Below are positions 1 to 9,102 of a stretch of DNA of 64,000 bases, in pieces. The DNA is from Streptomyces sp. ML-6 (GTDB lineage: Bacteria; Actinomycetota; Actinomycetes; Streptomycetales; Streptomycetaceae). The translations under genes and the position numbers were made by a program. The stretch lies in assembly GCF_030116705.1 (NCBI RefSeq), contig NZ_JAOTIK010000002.1:930001-994000 (forward strand). Reading direction: 5' to 3'. The notes below the pieces were generated by a model. The model was not told the origin of the DNA and did no database searches. It was given only the letters and a program-made list of their open reading frames with translations. The first letter of the stretch is position 1. Every line of letters starts with the position of its first letter.

Positions 1-409
1 CGCCAAGGCCGCCACCGACGAGGGCCTGACGAACCTGATGCTCGGCCTGGGCGCGGTGGCCCTCCTGGTCGGCGGGGTGGGCGTCGCCAACACCATGGTC
101 ATCTCCGTCCTGGAGCGCCGCCAGGAGATCGGCCTGCGCCGCGCGCTGGGCGCGACCCGGGGAGCGATCCGGCTCCAGTTCCTGACCGAGTCACTGCTGC
201 TCTCGGCGCTGGGCGGGGTGACGGGCGCGCTGCTGGGCGCGGCGGCGACGTACGGCTTCGCACGGTTCCAGGGATGGACGGCGGTGGTCCCGCCGCAATC
301 CCTGGCGGGCGGCCTGGCCGCCACCCTCCTGATCGGCGTGGTCGCGGGCCTCTACCCGGCGATCCGGGCCTCCCGCCTCCACCCGACGGTGGCCCTGAAC
401 GCGGCCTGA
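1..409 (+). CDS. FtsX-type ABC transporter permease, C-terminal part
   Basis: The frame is open from base 2, so the gene begins before the window; about 135 residues are visible. They contain the signature of MacB/FtsX permeases: a membrane segment, then ERRQEIGLRRALGATRG, then LQFLTESLLLS, followed by two more membrane segments and a PAIRASRLHPTVAL tail. In this family the last block holds three of the four transmembrane helices; the missing N-terminal part would carry the first helix and the large extracytoplasmic loop. It should pair with an ATPase encoded upstream. Substrate cannot be read. The next gene is convergent, so this is the last gene of its operon. Confidence 0.9.
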   Translation, partial: AKAATDEGLTNLMLGLGAVALLVGGVGVANTMVISVLERRQEIGLRRALGATRGAIRLQFLTESLLLSALGGVTGALLGAAATYGFARFQGWTAVVPPQSLAGGLAATLLIGVVAGLYPAIRASRLHPTVALNAA

Positions 410-459
410 GGCGGCCGGGGTCCGGGCGACGGGGTGCGGCACGCCCCGTCGCCCGGCCG

Positions 460-1050
460 TTACCAGGGATCCCCGGTGGACGGATCGAGCCCGGCCTCCC
501 AACGCCGTTTCTCTTCACGCCAGTTGACGAACGAATGCTCCTTCGGCAGGACGACGCTGATCGTCTCCTCCTGGAACTCCTCATCGGTGAGCAGCCGGTG
601 CAGGAACTCCGCCATCCCGAAGGGATGGACCTGGAAGGGGGGAGCGGTGTGGCGCCCGCACACCAGCACGGGCCACCGGTCGGGATCGTCGTCCGTGGTC
701 AGCCAGCAGTAGATGTCCGCGCCGCTGGTGACGCCCCAGGCCAGGATGGACTCCGGGTCCACGTCGAGGGCCGCTCTCCCGCCGCGCATCTCCCAGGTGC
801 CGCGGGCGTTCGCGGTCTCCTGCCGCAGACCGGACCCGTCCGACCAGGCGTCGGGCCGGGGAACCGGCAGCAGTATGCCGATGTCCCGGCTGAGCCGGCC
901 CGCCCCGTACGTCTTCATGAAGGCGACGTAGTCGGCCGGGAACCGGGTGCCCCAGATCCCCTCGACCTCGCTCCAGTCGATCCGCTCGTCGACGCCGGGC
1001 GCCGTCGGGACGACCTGTTCGAGCGCCGCCGTTCCGGGTGTCGTGCTCAC
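460..1050 (-). CDS. SMI1/KNR4 family protein (first of three)
   Basis: 196 residues. The family core is visible at about residues 20-45 (IDWSEVEGIWGTRFPADYVAF), typical of the SUKH fold: a helix, then a short segment ending in LPxDYxxF. I chose the GTG at 1050 because AGGAGG lies about 13 bases upstream; an ATG at 1089 is in frame but has no such site. SMI1/KNR4 (SUKH) proteins often act as immunity proteins to polymorphic toxins, but many are stand-alone genes of unknown role. A second member follows upstream on the same strand with a gap of about 60 bases, so the two are probably one operon. No toxin gene is visible beside them. Confidence 0.82.
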   Translation of the reverse strand: MSTTPGTAALEQVVPTAPGVDERIDWSEVEGIWGTRFPADYVAFMKTYGAGRLSRDIGILLPVPRPDAWSDGSGLRQETANARGTWEMRGGRAALDVDPESILAWGVTSGADIYCWLTTDDDPDRWPVLVCGRHTAPPFQVHPFGMAEFLHRLLTDEEFQEETISVVLPKEHSFVNWREEKRRWEAGLDPSTGDPW

Positions 1051-1108
1051 TGCCGCTCCCCCTCCTCCTGTACGTGTCCGTGGTGCCACGCCCCGAAGGG
1101 ACCCGGTC

Positions 1109-1690
1109 TCACGCAGCGTCGTACCAGTCCTTGTCGGCCGCCCAGTGCCCGACCCAGCCGGCGAAGCCGGGCTCCGAGGTGGTGTGGCCGAACTCGGCGC
1201 CGAAGGGCACGGCGCCCTCGCCGCTGATGTTCCAGATGTGCCCGCGATGGGGGCCGGTGACGACGAGGTGCCAGTACATCCCGCATCCGTCGGTGCCCAG
1301 CACGATCGAGCCGTGGTAAAAGACCTGCTCCAGAACCGCGTCGATCTCCTCCTGGGGCCGCGGATCGTCCTCCTCCCCGTCCCACGCCCACGCGCCGGTC
1401 AACGGGAAGGGCTTGGCCAGTACGCGCTCGGGGCGGCCGTCCCCCCAGTCGGAGGGCATCTCGGTCAGGGCGACGAGTCCGTAGTACGGCGGCCCCGAGA
1501 AGGACCCGTCGCAGATCTCCGCGACGAACGTCCGGTACGGCTCGGGCAGCACGATCCCGTGCGCGGCCTCGAAGGCGCACACCGCGTCCCACCCCAGGGG
1601 CGGGGAGCACGAGTCGGTGTCGAAGGCGGCACGGAGCGCCTCCAGGTCGGCGGGGAGGGCGTGATCCACATTCATGGGCATGGAGCCCAT
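1109..1690 (-). CDS. SMI1/KNR4-like protein (second of three)
   Basis: 193 residues from the ATG at 1690, which has a GGGGGG run 8 bases upstream; ATGs at 1681 and 1675 are also in frame. Residues 45-75 carry the SUKH-like core (WDAVCAFEAAHGIVLPEPYRTF), with the LPxxYRxF motif of the family. The rest is rich in Trp, Gly and acidic residues, as usual for this fold. It lies just upstream of the other SMI1/KNR4 gene and is probably co-transcribed with it. The two proteins are clearly different in sequence, so this is not a recent duplication. Role unknown; immunity or intracellular scaffolding are possibilities. Confidence 0.78.
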   Translation of the reverse strand: MGSMPMNVDHALPADLEALRAAFDTDSCSPPLGWDAVCAFEAAHGIVLPEPYRTFVAEICDGSFSGPPYYGLVALTEMPSDWGDGRPERVLAKPFPLTGAWAWDGEEDDPRPQEEIDAVLEQVFYHGSIVLGTDGCGMYWHLVVTGPHRGHIWNISGEGAVPFGAEFGHTTSEPGFAGWVGHWAADKDWYDAA

Positions 1691-1928
1691 GGGTATCACC
1701 CCCCACTGACACCGCCCGCCGCCGCCCCACGACCGTGCTCCCACCCAGGGCGACGACGACACCCCCCCCAATCCGTCGGCCCGGCCCCGAGGTTGCTCCG
1801 TCGTTTCCGGCTCCGGTCCCGGGCTGCCGGGAACGGTTCACCGGTCGGTGCGCGCATGCCCGCCGGGCACATGGACCTGGTCGACACGCGCCTGCCGCGA
1901 CCGGCCGGACGCGCGCCTGCCGGGCCGG

Positions 1929-2585
1929 TCAGCCGAGGACGAACGGGAGCCGCGCGGCCAGTTCGCCCAACTCGGCCTTCTCCGCTTCGGTCGGGGCACG
2001 CCGCCCGGTGCCGATCAGCAGTGCGTCCTTGTCGGAGAACGACGGGGGGAACACCGCACCGGCGATCCTCTCCAGCATCTCGCGGGTCCGGGCGAGCCCC
2101 TCGGCGGGCGGCTCCGCGGCGTCCGGGAGGTACGCGATCAGGTCGAGGTGGTGCAGCGTCCACTCCAGGACGTACGCGGAGAGGTAGTCGCCCGTGGTGA
2201 GAACCTCGTCCCGGGTGCCGATCCGGCCCGCGGGGTCCGCGAGTCCGGCGGCGCGCCCGGCGGCCGAACCGATGTCGTCGAGGTGGAACTTGAGCAGCCA
2301 CGGCTCCTGGTACGCGGCGGCCAGACGGACGGTCAGCGCATCGAGCGGGTCGTCGCCGGTCGGCGGCTCCGCGGTGACCTCCCAATAGGTCACGGCGTCC
2401 CGGGTCGGTTCCGTTCCGGCGGGGGTGGCGAGGGTGATCAGGACGTCCTGGGCGTCGATGACCAGGTGGCACACCAGGTCCCGCACGAGCCAGCCGGTGC
2501 AGCCGGACGGCCGTGCGAAGTCCTCGTCCGAGAGCTCGGCGACCGCTGTGCGCAACGCCGTCCAGGAGCGCGAGAAGAGATCCAC
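1929..2585 (-). CDS. Maleylpyruvate isomerase family mycothiol-dependent enzyme
   Basis: 218 residues. The N-terminal half matches the DinB/MDMPI fold: SWTALRTAVAELSDEDFARPSGCTGW, then VRDLVCHLVIDAQD with a histidine in the position used for metal binding, and EWTLHHLDLIAYL near residue 145, giving the second histidine cluster. Known members use mycothiol as cofactor in actinobacteria, but most in Streptomyces have no assigned substrate. It stands alone between the SMI1 pair and a divergent hydrolase gene. The ATG at 2585 is the only sensible start. Confidence 0.82.
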   Translation of the reverse strand: MDLFSRSWTALRTAVAELSDEDFARPSGCTGWLVRDLVCHLVIDAQDVLITLATPAGTEPTRDAVTYWEVTAEPPTGDDPLDALTVRLAAAYQEPWLLKFHLDDIGSAAGRAAGLADPAGRIGTRDEVLTTGDYLSAYVLEWTLHHLDLIAYLPDAAEPPAEGLARTREMLERIAGAVFPPSFSDKDALLIGTGRRAPTEAEKAELGELAARLPFVLG

Positions 2586-2885
2586 GCCCGCAAACTAGCA
2601 GCGCCCGGCGCTTCGTGCGGGGCGTCCGCCTCATCGGGAACGACGAGGCGTCGCGGGCGGGGGCGCCGGGCGGGTGCCTTCGAAGCGCCGGAACGGCTCA
2701 CGGTTTGCCGAAGCGGCAACAGGGCTCGCGGCGGTCCCCGTATCCGGCGCATGCTCGTGTTCCGGGCCGCGGTCCACAGTCCGCAGCCCGCGGCCGGCAG
2801 CCCGCGTCGTGCCACCCGTACCGACCGACCCGACCCGAGCGCCCCGTACCGAACGCCCCGTACCGAACGACACCACGGAGGATTC

Positions 2886-3872
2886 ATGCCGCAGTCCACC
2901 TGGTCCACAGACATCACGCATCGACTGGTCGCCTCGCCCGCCGGCCGTATCCATCTGGTGGAACAGGGCACCGGGCCACTGGTGTTGCTGGTGCACGGGT
3001 TCCCGGAGTCCTGGTACTCCTGGCGCCACCAGCTTCCGGTGCTGGCCGCGGCCGGATACCGAGCGGTCGCCGTGGACGTCCGCGGCTACGGGCGTTCCTC
3101 CAAGCCCGGCGAGGTCGCCGCGTACCGGATGCTCGAACTGGTCGAGGACGCCGTCGCCGTGGTGCACGCGCTCGGGGAGCGGAGCGCGGTGATCGTCGGG
3201 CACGACTGGGGCTCGGCCATCGCCGCGCACTCCGCCCTCCTCCGGCCGGACGTCTTCCGCGCGGTCGGGCTGCTGAGCGTCCCCTACGCGCCGCCCGGCG
3301 GCCCGCGGCCCAGTGAGGTCTTCGCGCGGATGGGCGGGGACGACGAGTTCTACATCTCCCGCTTCCAGGAGCCCGGCCGGGCGGAGGCCGAGATCGAACC
3401 GGACGTCCGCAGCTGGCTCGCGGGCTTCTACGCCGCTTTCTCCGCCGACACGATGCCCGCCGCCGACGCCCCGGACCCGCACTTCGCGGGCCGCGGCGGG
3501 ACGTTGCGCGACCGGTTCCCCGTCGACGGGCCGCCCGCCTGGCTGGGCGAGGACGATCTCGACTTCTACGCCGGGGAGTTCGAGCGGACCGGCATGAGCG
3601 GGGCGCTCAACCGGTACCGGAACATGGACCGGGACTGGGAGGACCTCGCCGGCTTCCGGGGCAGGCCCCTCACCCAGCCGTCCCTGTTCATCGGCGGGGC
3701 GCTGGACGCCTCCACCACCTGGCTGGCCGACGCGATCCGGGCGTACCCCACCACCCTGCCCGGTCTGGTCGCCTCGCACATCCTCGACGGCTGCGGGCAC
3801 TGGATCCAGCAGGAGCGCCCCGAGGAGATCAACCGGATCCTGACCGACTGGCTGGCCGCCCTGCCCGCCTGA
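2886..3872 (+). CDS. Alpha/beta hydrolase, epoxide hydrolase type
   Basis: 328 residues. The oxyanion-hole motif HGFPESWYSWR is near residue 38 and the nucleophile elbow GHDWGS near 107, with Asp as nucleophile as in soluble epoxide hydrolases. A cap region follows, with tyrosines that could activate the epoxide, and the C-terminal GCGHWIQQERPEEI supplies the catalytic His. The ATG at 2886 has GGAG 5-8 bases upstream. Substrate unknown; the family opens epoxides to diols in the cytoplasm. The 300-base gap upstream contains a 14-bp unit (CGCCCCGTACCGAA) repeated at 2840-2867 and no other gene I can see. Confidence 0.88.
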   Translation: MPQSTWSTDITHRLVASPAGRIHLVEQGTGPLVLLVHGFPESWYSWRHQLPVLAAAGYRAVAVDVRGYGRSSKPGEVAAYRMLELVEDAVAVVHALGERSAVIVGHDWGSAIAAHSALLRPDVFRAVGLLSVPYAPPGGPRPSEVFARMGGDDEFYISRFQEPGRAEAEIEPDVRSWLAGFYAAFSADTMPAADAPDPHFAGRGGTLRDRFPVDGPPAWLGEDDLDFYAGEFERTGMSGALNRYRNMDRDWEDLAGFRGRPLTQPSLFIGGALDASTTWLADAIRAYPTTLPGLVASHILDGCGHWIQQERPEEINRILTDWLAALPA

Positions 3873-3962
3873 GACACGCCCTGCCCCGCCCTGCCCCGCA
3901 CCGGCCGGTGCGGCGGGCGGGGAGCGGTCGGCGCGGCGGCCGGTGCGGGGCAGGGGGCCTCG

Positions 3963-5177
3963 TCACGTGGTGAAGACGAGGCTGACGTTGTGTCCGCCGA
4001 ACCCGAACGAGTTGGCCAGTGCGGCCGACCACCGGCCGGTACGCCGCTCACCGCGCACCACGTCCAGTTCCACGCGCGGGTCGAGTTCGTCGAGGTTGCG
4101 CGTGGCCGGCACCGTGCCGTCCCGGAGCGCGAGCAGAGCGGCCATGGCTCCCATCGTCCCGGACGCCCCCATCATGTGACCCGTCATCGACTTCGTCGCC
4201 GTCACCGCCGCGTGGTCGCCGATCACCCCGCCGATCGCCTCGGCCTCCGCCAGGTCGCCGGACTCCGTCGAGGTGGCGTGGGCATGCACGACCCCGATGT
4301 CCGCCGGGGCCAGGCCGGCGTCGCGCAGCGCCCGTTCCATGGCGAAGGCCTGGCCCTCCGCGTCGGAGGCCGTGATGTGGTTCGCGCTCGAACTCACGGC
4401 GCTGCCGGCCAGCGTGCCGTGGGCGCGTGCGCCACGGGCCCGGGCGAACTCGGCGCGTTCGAGCACCATCATCCCCGCGCCCTCGCCCATGACGAACCCG
4501 GACCGCTCGACATCGAACGGGCGGGACACGGCCTCCGGGTCCGTGCACCGCGTCGACAGGGCCTTCATCTGGGCGAACGCCGCGAGGGTGAAGGGGTGCA
4601 GGCACGCCTCCACCCCGCCTGCGACGACCACGTCCGCCCGCCCGCCGCGGATCAGGTCCTGCCCCACGGCGAGGGCCTCCGCCCCGGAGGCACAGGCGCT
4701 CACCACGGTCCTGGCGCCTCCCTTCGCGCCCAGGTCCATGCTCACCCAGGCGGCCGGCCCGTTCGGCATGAGCATGGGGACCGCGAACGGCGACAGCCGA
4801 CGGGCCCCGGCGCGCTCGAAGACGTCGTCCTGCTCCAGTGTGGTGATGACGCCACCGGTCCCCGTACCGATGACGACGGCGAACCGTTCGGGCTCGACCT
4901 GCGGGGCACCGGCGTCCGCCCAGGCCTCCCGCGCGCTGAGGAGGGCGACCTGCTCACCGCGGTCCAGCTTCCTGGCCTGGGTCCTCGGCAGCAGGGAGGC
5001 GGGGTCCACCGTGAGCCCGGCCGCGACGTGCACGGGCAGGTCGGCGGCCCACTCCTCGTCCAGGAAACGCACTCCCGACTTGCCGTCCAGCAGCCCCGAC
5101 CACGACGAGGGCGCATCGGCCCCCAACGGAGTCATCGCCCCGACACCCGTCACCAGCACCCGGTCATTATCAGTCAT
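3963..5177 (-). CDS. Beta-ketoacyl-ACP synthase, KAS II (FabF) type
   Basis: 404 residues, normal length for KAS II. The active-site Cys is at 162 (VVSACASGAEAL). The first catalytic His is in HAHATSTESGD around 300, where most homologues have NAHGTST. The Lys and second His lie in TKSMTGHMMGASG (329-340), and the C-terminal NSFGFGGHN loop is intact. The enzyme should elongate acyl chains on an acyl carrier protein. No ACP, reductase or other fatty-acid or polyketide gene is adjacent, so it is a solitary ketosynthase. I chose the ATG at 5177, with AAGGGG 6 bases upstream. It is divergent from a GntR-type regulator that is a plausible controller. Confidence 0.92.
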   Translation of the reverse strand: MTDNDRVLVTGVGAMTPLGADAPSSWSGLLDGKSGVRFLDEEWAADLPVHVAAGLTVDPASLLPRTQARKLDRGEQVALLSAREAWADAGAPQVEPERFAVVIGTGTGGVITTLEQDDVFERAGARRLSPFAVPMLMPNGPAAWVSMDLGAKGGARTVVSACASGAEALAVGQDLIRGGRADVVVAGGVEACLHPFTLAAFAQMKALSTRCTDPEAVSRPFDVERSGFVMGEGAGMMVLERAEFARARGARAHGTLAGSAVSSSANHITASDAEGQAFAMERALRDAGLAPADIGVVHAHATSTESGDLAEAEAIGGVIGDHAAVTATKSMTGHMMGASGTMGAMAALLALRDGTVPATRNLDELDPRVELDVVRGERRTGRWSAALANSFGFGGHNVSLVFTT

Positions 5178-5328
5178 GCGAGCCCCTTGGATTGTATGAA
5201 AGCTACATATCTCTTGACTTGCTCTCCTGGGGATCCTTCCAGTTTTCGAGGGGAAAAGTGGGAGAGGATTCGACCGATTTGAGAGCAGGAGATTATGGAG
5301 TTCCAACAAAAGCCGGTGATCTAATTGT

Positions 5329-5357
5329 TAGGACATAAGGACGTACGGAGCTAGTAT
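5329..5357 (+). promoter_or_regulatory. Possible promoter of the GntR gene
   Basis: TAGGAC and TAGTAT are separated by 17 bases, close to the vegetative sigma consensus of Streptomyces. They lie 50 bases before the GTG of the regulator. Just upstream, CTAATTGTTAG (5321-5331) is a short dyad (CTAA/TTAG) that could be an operator. The divergent gap 5178-5406 is noticeably AT-richer than its surroundings. Confidence 0.4.
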
Positions 5358-5406
5358 GGGCTGGGACATACTTGCATCCGTCGGCAGCAGTCCCAGGAGG
5401 GGTGAC

Positions 5407-6150
5407 GTGGAGCCGTTCACGAAGTTGATCACCATCGACCGGGGCAGTCCCATACCGCTGTACTTCCAGATCGCGCAGCAGCTGCAGGAACTCATCGAGA
5501 CCGGGGTGCTGCCCCCCGGCACGCGCCTGAGCAACGAGATCGCCATGGCGGACGGGCTCGGCCTCTCCCGCCCGACCGTGCGCCAGGCCATGCAGCACCT
5601 CGTCGACAAGGGGCTCCTGGCCCGCAAGCGCGGGGTCGGCACGCAGGTGGTCACCAATCGCATCCGCCGCCAGGTCGAGCTCACCAGCCTCCACGAGGAC
5701 CTCGAACGGGACGGGCGCCGGCCGCGCACCGAGGTTCTCTCCCTGGCGACCGTCCCCGCCGACCGCGACGTCGCCGCCGCGCTGCGGGTGGACGAGGGGG
5801 CCGACGTGGTGACCGTCGAGCGCCTGCGGTTCGCCGACGACGAACCCATCGCCCTGCTCCGCAACCACCTGCCGGCCGGTCTGTTGGAACTGACCGGGGA
5901 GGCGCTCACCCGCAACGGCCTGTACCAGCTGATCCGCCGCTCCGGTACGGACCTGAGGAGCGCCACGCAGACCATCGGCGCGCGCCGGGCCACCGCCGCC
6001 GAGGCCCGGCTCCTCGACGAGGCGCGCGGCGCGACCCTGCTGACCATGACCCGTACCGCGTACGACAGTTCGGGCAACCCGGTCGAGCGCGGCTCCCATC
6101 TGTACCGCGCCTCGCGGTACTCGTTCGAGATGACGGTCGCCGCCCACTGA
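5407..6150 (+). CDS. GntR family regulator, HutC/UTRA type
   Basis: 247 residues. A winged helix-turn-helix spans about residues 10-75 (PLYFQIAQQLQELIETG, then SRPTVRQAMQHLVDKGLL), followed by a UTRA ligand-binding domain from about 90 to 240, with the usual ERLRFADDEPIAL and final RYSFEM. UTRA regulators bind a small effector, often a sugar phosphate or amino acid, and release DNA. The start is the GTG at 5407, placed 6 bases after a perfect AGGAGG. It is divergent from the KAS II gene, and the shared 230-bp gap suggests control of that gene and of itself. Confidence 0.9.
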   Translation: MEPFTKLITIDRGSPIPLYFQIAQQLQELIETGVLPPGTRLSNEIAMADGLGLSRPTVRQAMQHLVDKGLLARKRGVGTQVVTNRIRRQVELTSLHEDLERDGRRPRTEVLSLATVPADRDVAAALRVDEGADVVTVERLRFADDEPIALLRNHLPAGLLELTGEALTRNGLYQLIRRSGTDLRSATQTIGARRATAAEARLLDEARGATLLTMTRTAYDSSGNPVERGSHLYRASRYSFEMTVAAH

Positions 6151-6226
6151 CCGGCGCCGGCCGCATACCTCCTCGCCGACGGGGCGGGCCGTCCGTCCGT
6201 GCGAAGGGCGGGGACTCGCACGGAAC

Positions 6227-6338
6227 GGGACATCCGGTACGGGTGGGGAGGCCCGTACGGATTGGGAGGCCCGTACGGATTGGGAGACCCGTACGGGGTG
6301 GGACATCCGGTATGGGGTGGGACAACCGCACGGGGTGA
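6227..6338. repeat. 18-bp tandem array, about six copies
   Basis: Units of 18-19 bases with a core like CCCGTACGGATTGGGA follow each other; the two central copies are identical and the outer ones drift. The array lies between the end of the UTRA regulator and the I36 inhibitor gene. No dyad long enough for a terminator is seen inside it. Confidence 0.85.
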
Positions 6339-6537
6339 GGCAACAGCATGAGGGACGCCCGTCCCCTTCCCGTCGTCCCGCCACCTGGGACCACGTCCCA
6401 GCAGGTCGGAGCATGGGCCGTCCCGTGAGGACGTCATCGCCCCGGCGACCGTGGCGGCCCCCGCCCCCCGTCCCGCAGTCTCGATGTCGAGCCGGCCGGT
6501 GCGGGCGACTCACTCAGGACCCGAAGGGGGAGAGCAC

Positions 6538-6915
6538 ATGAACATGACCAGGAAGCTCGCAGCCGTGGCCGGGGGCCTCGCGCTGACCGGTGGTCTGCTG
6601 GTCGGGACCGCGGGCTCCGCCGGTGCGTCACCGGTCACTCCGCAGGCGGCGGCGGACTGCCCGTCCGGCTACCTCTGCGTCTGGGCCGGGCAGAACTACA
6701 CCGGCCACCGTCAGCAGGTCGCGGGCAAGAACCCGGACCTGACCAAGTACTCGGTCTTCCAGAACTTCAAGTCGTGGTACAACCACGGCGCTTCCTGCGA
6801 CTTCAAGTGGTACTCGGGGAAGAACTACAGCGGGTCCCACGGAGTCATCCCGAGGGGATACAAGAAGTCCGACAGCGCGTCCCACTACATCAAGTCCAAC
6901 ACCTGGGTCTGCTGA
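6538..6915 (+). CDS. Secreted peptidase inhibitor, family I36
   Basis: 125 residues. A clear Sec signal peptide (charged MTRK, hydrophobic stretch, AGSAGA near residue 30) leads into a small mature protein that starts CPSGYLCVW, then NYTGHRQQ and a repeated aromatic pattern ending NTWVC. This is the beta/gamma-crystallin-like fold of the Streptomyces metalloproteinase inhibitor (SMPI, family I36). Cysteines near 41, 47, 82 and at the C terminus can form two disulfides. It should act outside the cell on metalloproteases. The ATG at 6538 follows GGGGGAGA. Stand-alone gene. Confidence 0.9.
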   Translation: MNMTRKLAAVAGGLALTGGLLVGTAGSAGASPVTPQAAADCPSGYLCVWAGQNYTGHRQQVAGKNPDLTKYSVFQNFKSWYNHGASCDFKWYSGKNYSGSHGVIPRGYKKSDSASHYIKSNTWVC

Positions 6916-6988
6916 CCGGCGGCCGGCCGCCGGTGAGCGGTGACCGGTCGGACACAGGAGGGCGGCACCCCGTCGGGGTGCCGCCCTC
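6915..6988 (+). terminator. Double hairpin terminator after the I36 gene
   Basis: A perfect 20-bp palindrome begins at the last base of the stop codon (6915-6934). It is followed by a second stem of 14 bp with a 3-base loop (GAGGGCGGCACCCC, GTC, and its complement, 6958-6988). There is no U-run, as is common for Streptomyces terminators. Confidence 0.75.
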
Positions 6989-7180
6989 GGGCCGTCACCG
7001 GGGCCGACGGCGAATCCGGCGCCCGCCTCCCGTCCTGCGATCTCCATGTCGCGATCCCCGTCGGCCCCGGCCGCCTCCTTGTCGCCGGCTCACCCGCCCG
7101 GCGAACGCGCGGCCCCGACGCCGCGCCCGTCCGGGGACAGGGCGGGGACAGGGCGGGAAGGCAGAGGGAGGACGGCACAC

Positions 7181-7928
7181 GTGACGGCAGGCACCGGCCG
7201 GAAGGAAGACGGGGACGGAGAACGGCCGTCCGCGCCGACGGCGCGCACACCGCTGAGCGAAATCGCGCGCCGGGCCGTCAGGGAACGCATCATCGACGGC
7301 AGCTACGCCCAGGGCACCCGGGTCGTGGAGCGCGAGATCGCCGAGAACCTCCGGATGTCACGGGTGCCGGTGCGGGAGGCGCTGCGGGCCCTGGTGGAGG
7401 AAGGGCTGCTCGACCTGCTGCCGCACAGCGGTGCGCGGGTGCGCCGACTGGAGCGCGCCGACGTGGAGCACCTGTACGACGTGTGGGAGCCCCTGGCCAT
7501 CCAGGCGTCCCGCCTGGCGGCCCGCCGGGTGGCCCTCGCGGGTCCCGACGGACCCGGCATCATGGCGGACCTGCGGGCCGTACTGGAACGGGCGGAGGCC
7601 GCGGCCGCCGCCGGGGACCGGACCCGGGAGAACGATGCCGGGACCGCCTTCCACGACGAGGTCGTGGCCCTTGCCGACAACCCGTTGCTCGCCCAGCTCA
7701 TGCAGCGGCTGAGCGGTCAGCTGCGACTGCTGTTCGGCCTGAACACGGAACCCGCCCCCCATGCGCGCGCAGCACGGCGAGATGTACGAACGCATCGCCG
7801 CCGGGGACGCCGACGCCGCGGGGGCGATCACCCTCCTCCACGTCCGCAGGAGCCGGGAACTCGCCCTGCGCGCGGTGACCGGTACGACCGCCCCTGGACC
7901 GGCCACGGAGCCGGGGCCGCACCCCTGA
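7181..7928 (+). pseudogene. GntR/FadR-type (FCD) regulator, frameshifted
   Basis: The frame from the GTG at 7181 (GGGAGG about 10 bases upstream) gives a winged helix (SEIARRAVRERIIDG, MSRVPVREALRALVEEGLL) and the first two-thirds of an FCD domain. After LFGLNTEPAP it runs out of homology. A shift of one base at the CCCCCC run at 7755-7760 continues the FCD domain as HGEMYERIAAGDADAA and stops at 7928. Removing one C restores a 248-residue protein. The third FCD helix, with part of the metal or ligand site, is lost without the correction. It may be a true pseudogene or a homopolymer sequencing error. Confidence 0.8.
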
Positions 7929-8095
7929 CCGCCGGTCGGGACGACTGCCCGCGTCGGCGTACCTCCCGGGGAGTGCCGCGAGGCGGTGACGGGACGGTCA
8001 TGGCCCCCCGCCCGTCCGCCGACCCGTTCAGCGGATTGGACCCCGGACCGTTCACCGGCAGGACGCCCCGCGATTCCAAGGCGCCGGTCGCCGAC

Positions 8096-8155
8096 AGCCG
8101 ACAACGCATCGCGTCATGGCTCCCGAGCCGACAACGCGTCACGTCATGGCTCCCG
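8096..8155. repeat. 30-bp direct repeat, two copies
   Basis: Two adjacent 30-bp units differ at two positions; each contains GCCGACAACGC and CGTCATGGCTCCCG. The gap 7929-8224 holds no gene that I can support. Confidence 0.85.
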
Positions 8156-8224
8156 TACGGCGGCCGAAAGGTTGCACGCCCCCGTCCCGTGCGGTCACTC
8201 CATGGCGAAGGAGGTCCGAGGGGC

Positions 8225-9102
8225 TCAGGTGGCTGCGGTGAACGCTCCGTCGACGAGGACGGGGACGATTGCGCAGGCGTCCAGCTCCGTCGCGACGGCG
8301 ACGTCGTCGGCGTAACCGAGGCCGATGAGTTCACGTCCCGACGCGCAGTCCGCGACGGCGGTGCCGATGTCCGGCGTCCCGTCGAAGACCGTGGCCGCCA
8401 TGGCGGCCTCCGGCGAGAGCCGGTCCCGGCCGTGCCGGCGCAGCGCGGCGATCACGGCCCCGGCGCCGAGCAGGTCCTCCAGGGCCGGCCTGAGAGCGCC
8501 GTCGGGCCGGCGCTCGCCCGAGGCGATCACCGCGACGGGCCTCTCGACCGTTCCGTACCCCTGGTCGGCCAGCCACCGGCCGACAGCGGTCGGGTTCCGC
8601 AGCGAGCCGGCGACCACGGTCGAGCCCCCGGCCGTCGCGGCGATGGTGGAGCCGTTGGGCGAGGGGAGCACCAGCCGGGGAACGACGGGAGCGCGGCGCA
8701 GCGCGGCCGGGGACAGCGACCACGGCGAGGACTCGGTGACCATGCTCCGGCCCACGGCCAGACCGGCCCCCACTTCCTCGGCGAGGGGAGCACCAGCCGG
8801 GGAACGACGGGAGCGCGGCGCAGCGCGGCCGGGGACAGCGACCACGGCGAGGACTCGGTGACCATGCTCCGGCCCACGGCCAGACCGGCCCCCACTTCCT
8901 CGGCGAGGGCCGCCGCGGTCTCGTCGCGCCGGTGCTGGGGAAACACCCTGGTCCCCGATTCCACCGCGACCGTCACCGACGTGGTGAACGACAGCACATC
9001 GACGACGACCAGACAGGCGGCGTCCTTCGCGAGGAGGGCCGCCCCGTCAGGCCCCCATTCGAACCGCACGCCGTGGCCCGCCTGTATGAACCAGTCACCC
9101 AT
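8225..9102 (-). pseudogene. comB: 2-phosphosulfolactate phosphatase (ComB), broken by tandem duplication
   Basis: ComB removes phosphate from 2-phosphosulfolactate, a sulfonate step first known from coenzyme M synthesis. The family motifs are here: VVVDVLSFTTSVTVAVESG near the N terminus, LPSPNGS in the middle and GYADDVAVATELDA near the C terminus. However, bases 8661-8782 are repeated exactly at 8783-8904. The extra 122 bp shifts the frame by two, so translation from the ATG at 9102 leaves the correct frame after VVPRLVLPSP. Deleting one copy gives an unbroken 251-residue protein of normal length. It is either recent gene damage or an assembly artefact. Confidence 0.87.
8661..8904. repeat. 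122-bp perfect tandem duplication inside comB
   Basis: Copy 1 is 8661-8782 and copy 2 is 8783-8904. The 8-mer GGCGAGGG occurs at 8658, 8780 and 8902, at both edges and the junction, which is what a slippage or microhomology-driven duplication leaves. Confidence 0.95.

Noticed and set aside
1848..2885. Long plus-strand open frame extending the epoxide hydrolase gene upstream
   Set aside because: It runs antisense to the MDMPI gene and has the Arg/Gly/Pro composition of a GC-rich shadow; the hydrolase has a good ribosome site at 2886.
3990..5282. 430-codon plus-strand frame
   Set aside because: Antisense to the KAS II gene, which has all catalytic motifs; composition is His/Arg/Gly-rich.
3963..6150. 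KAS II plus regulator as part of a polyketide or fatty-acid cluster
   Set aside because: No acyl carrier protein, chain-length factor, reductase or tailoring genes nearby.
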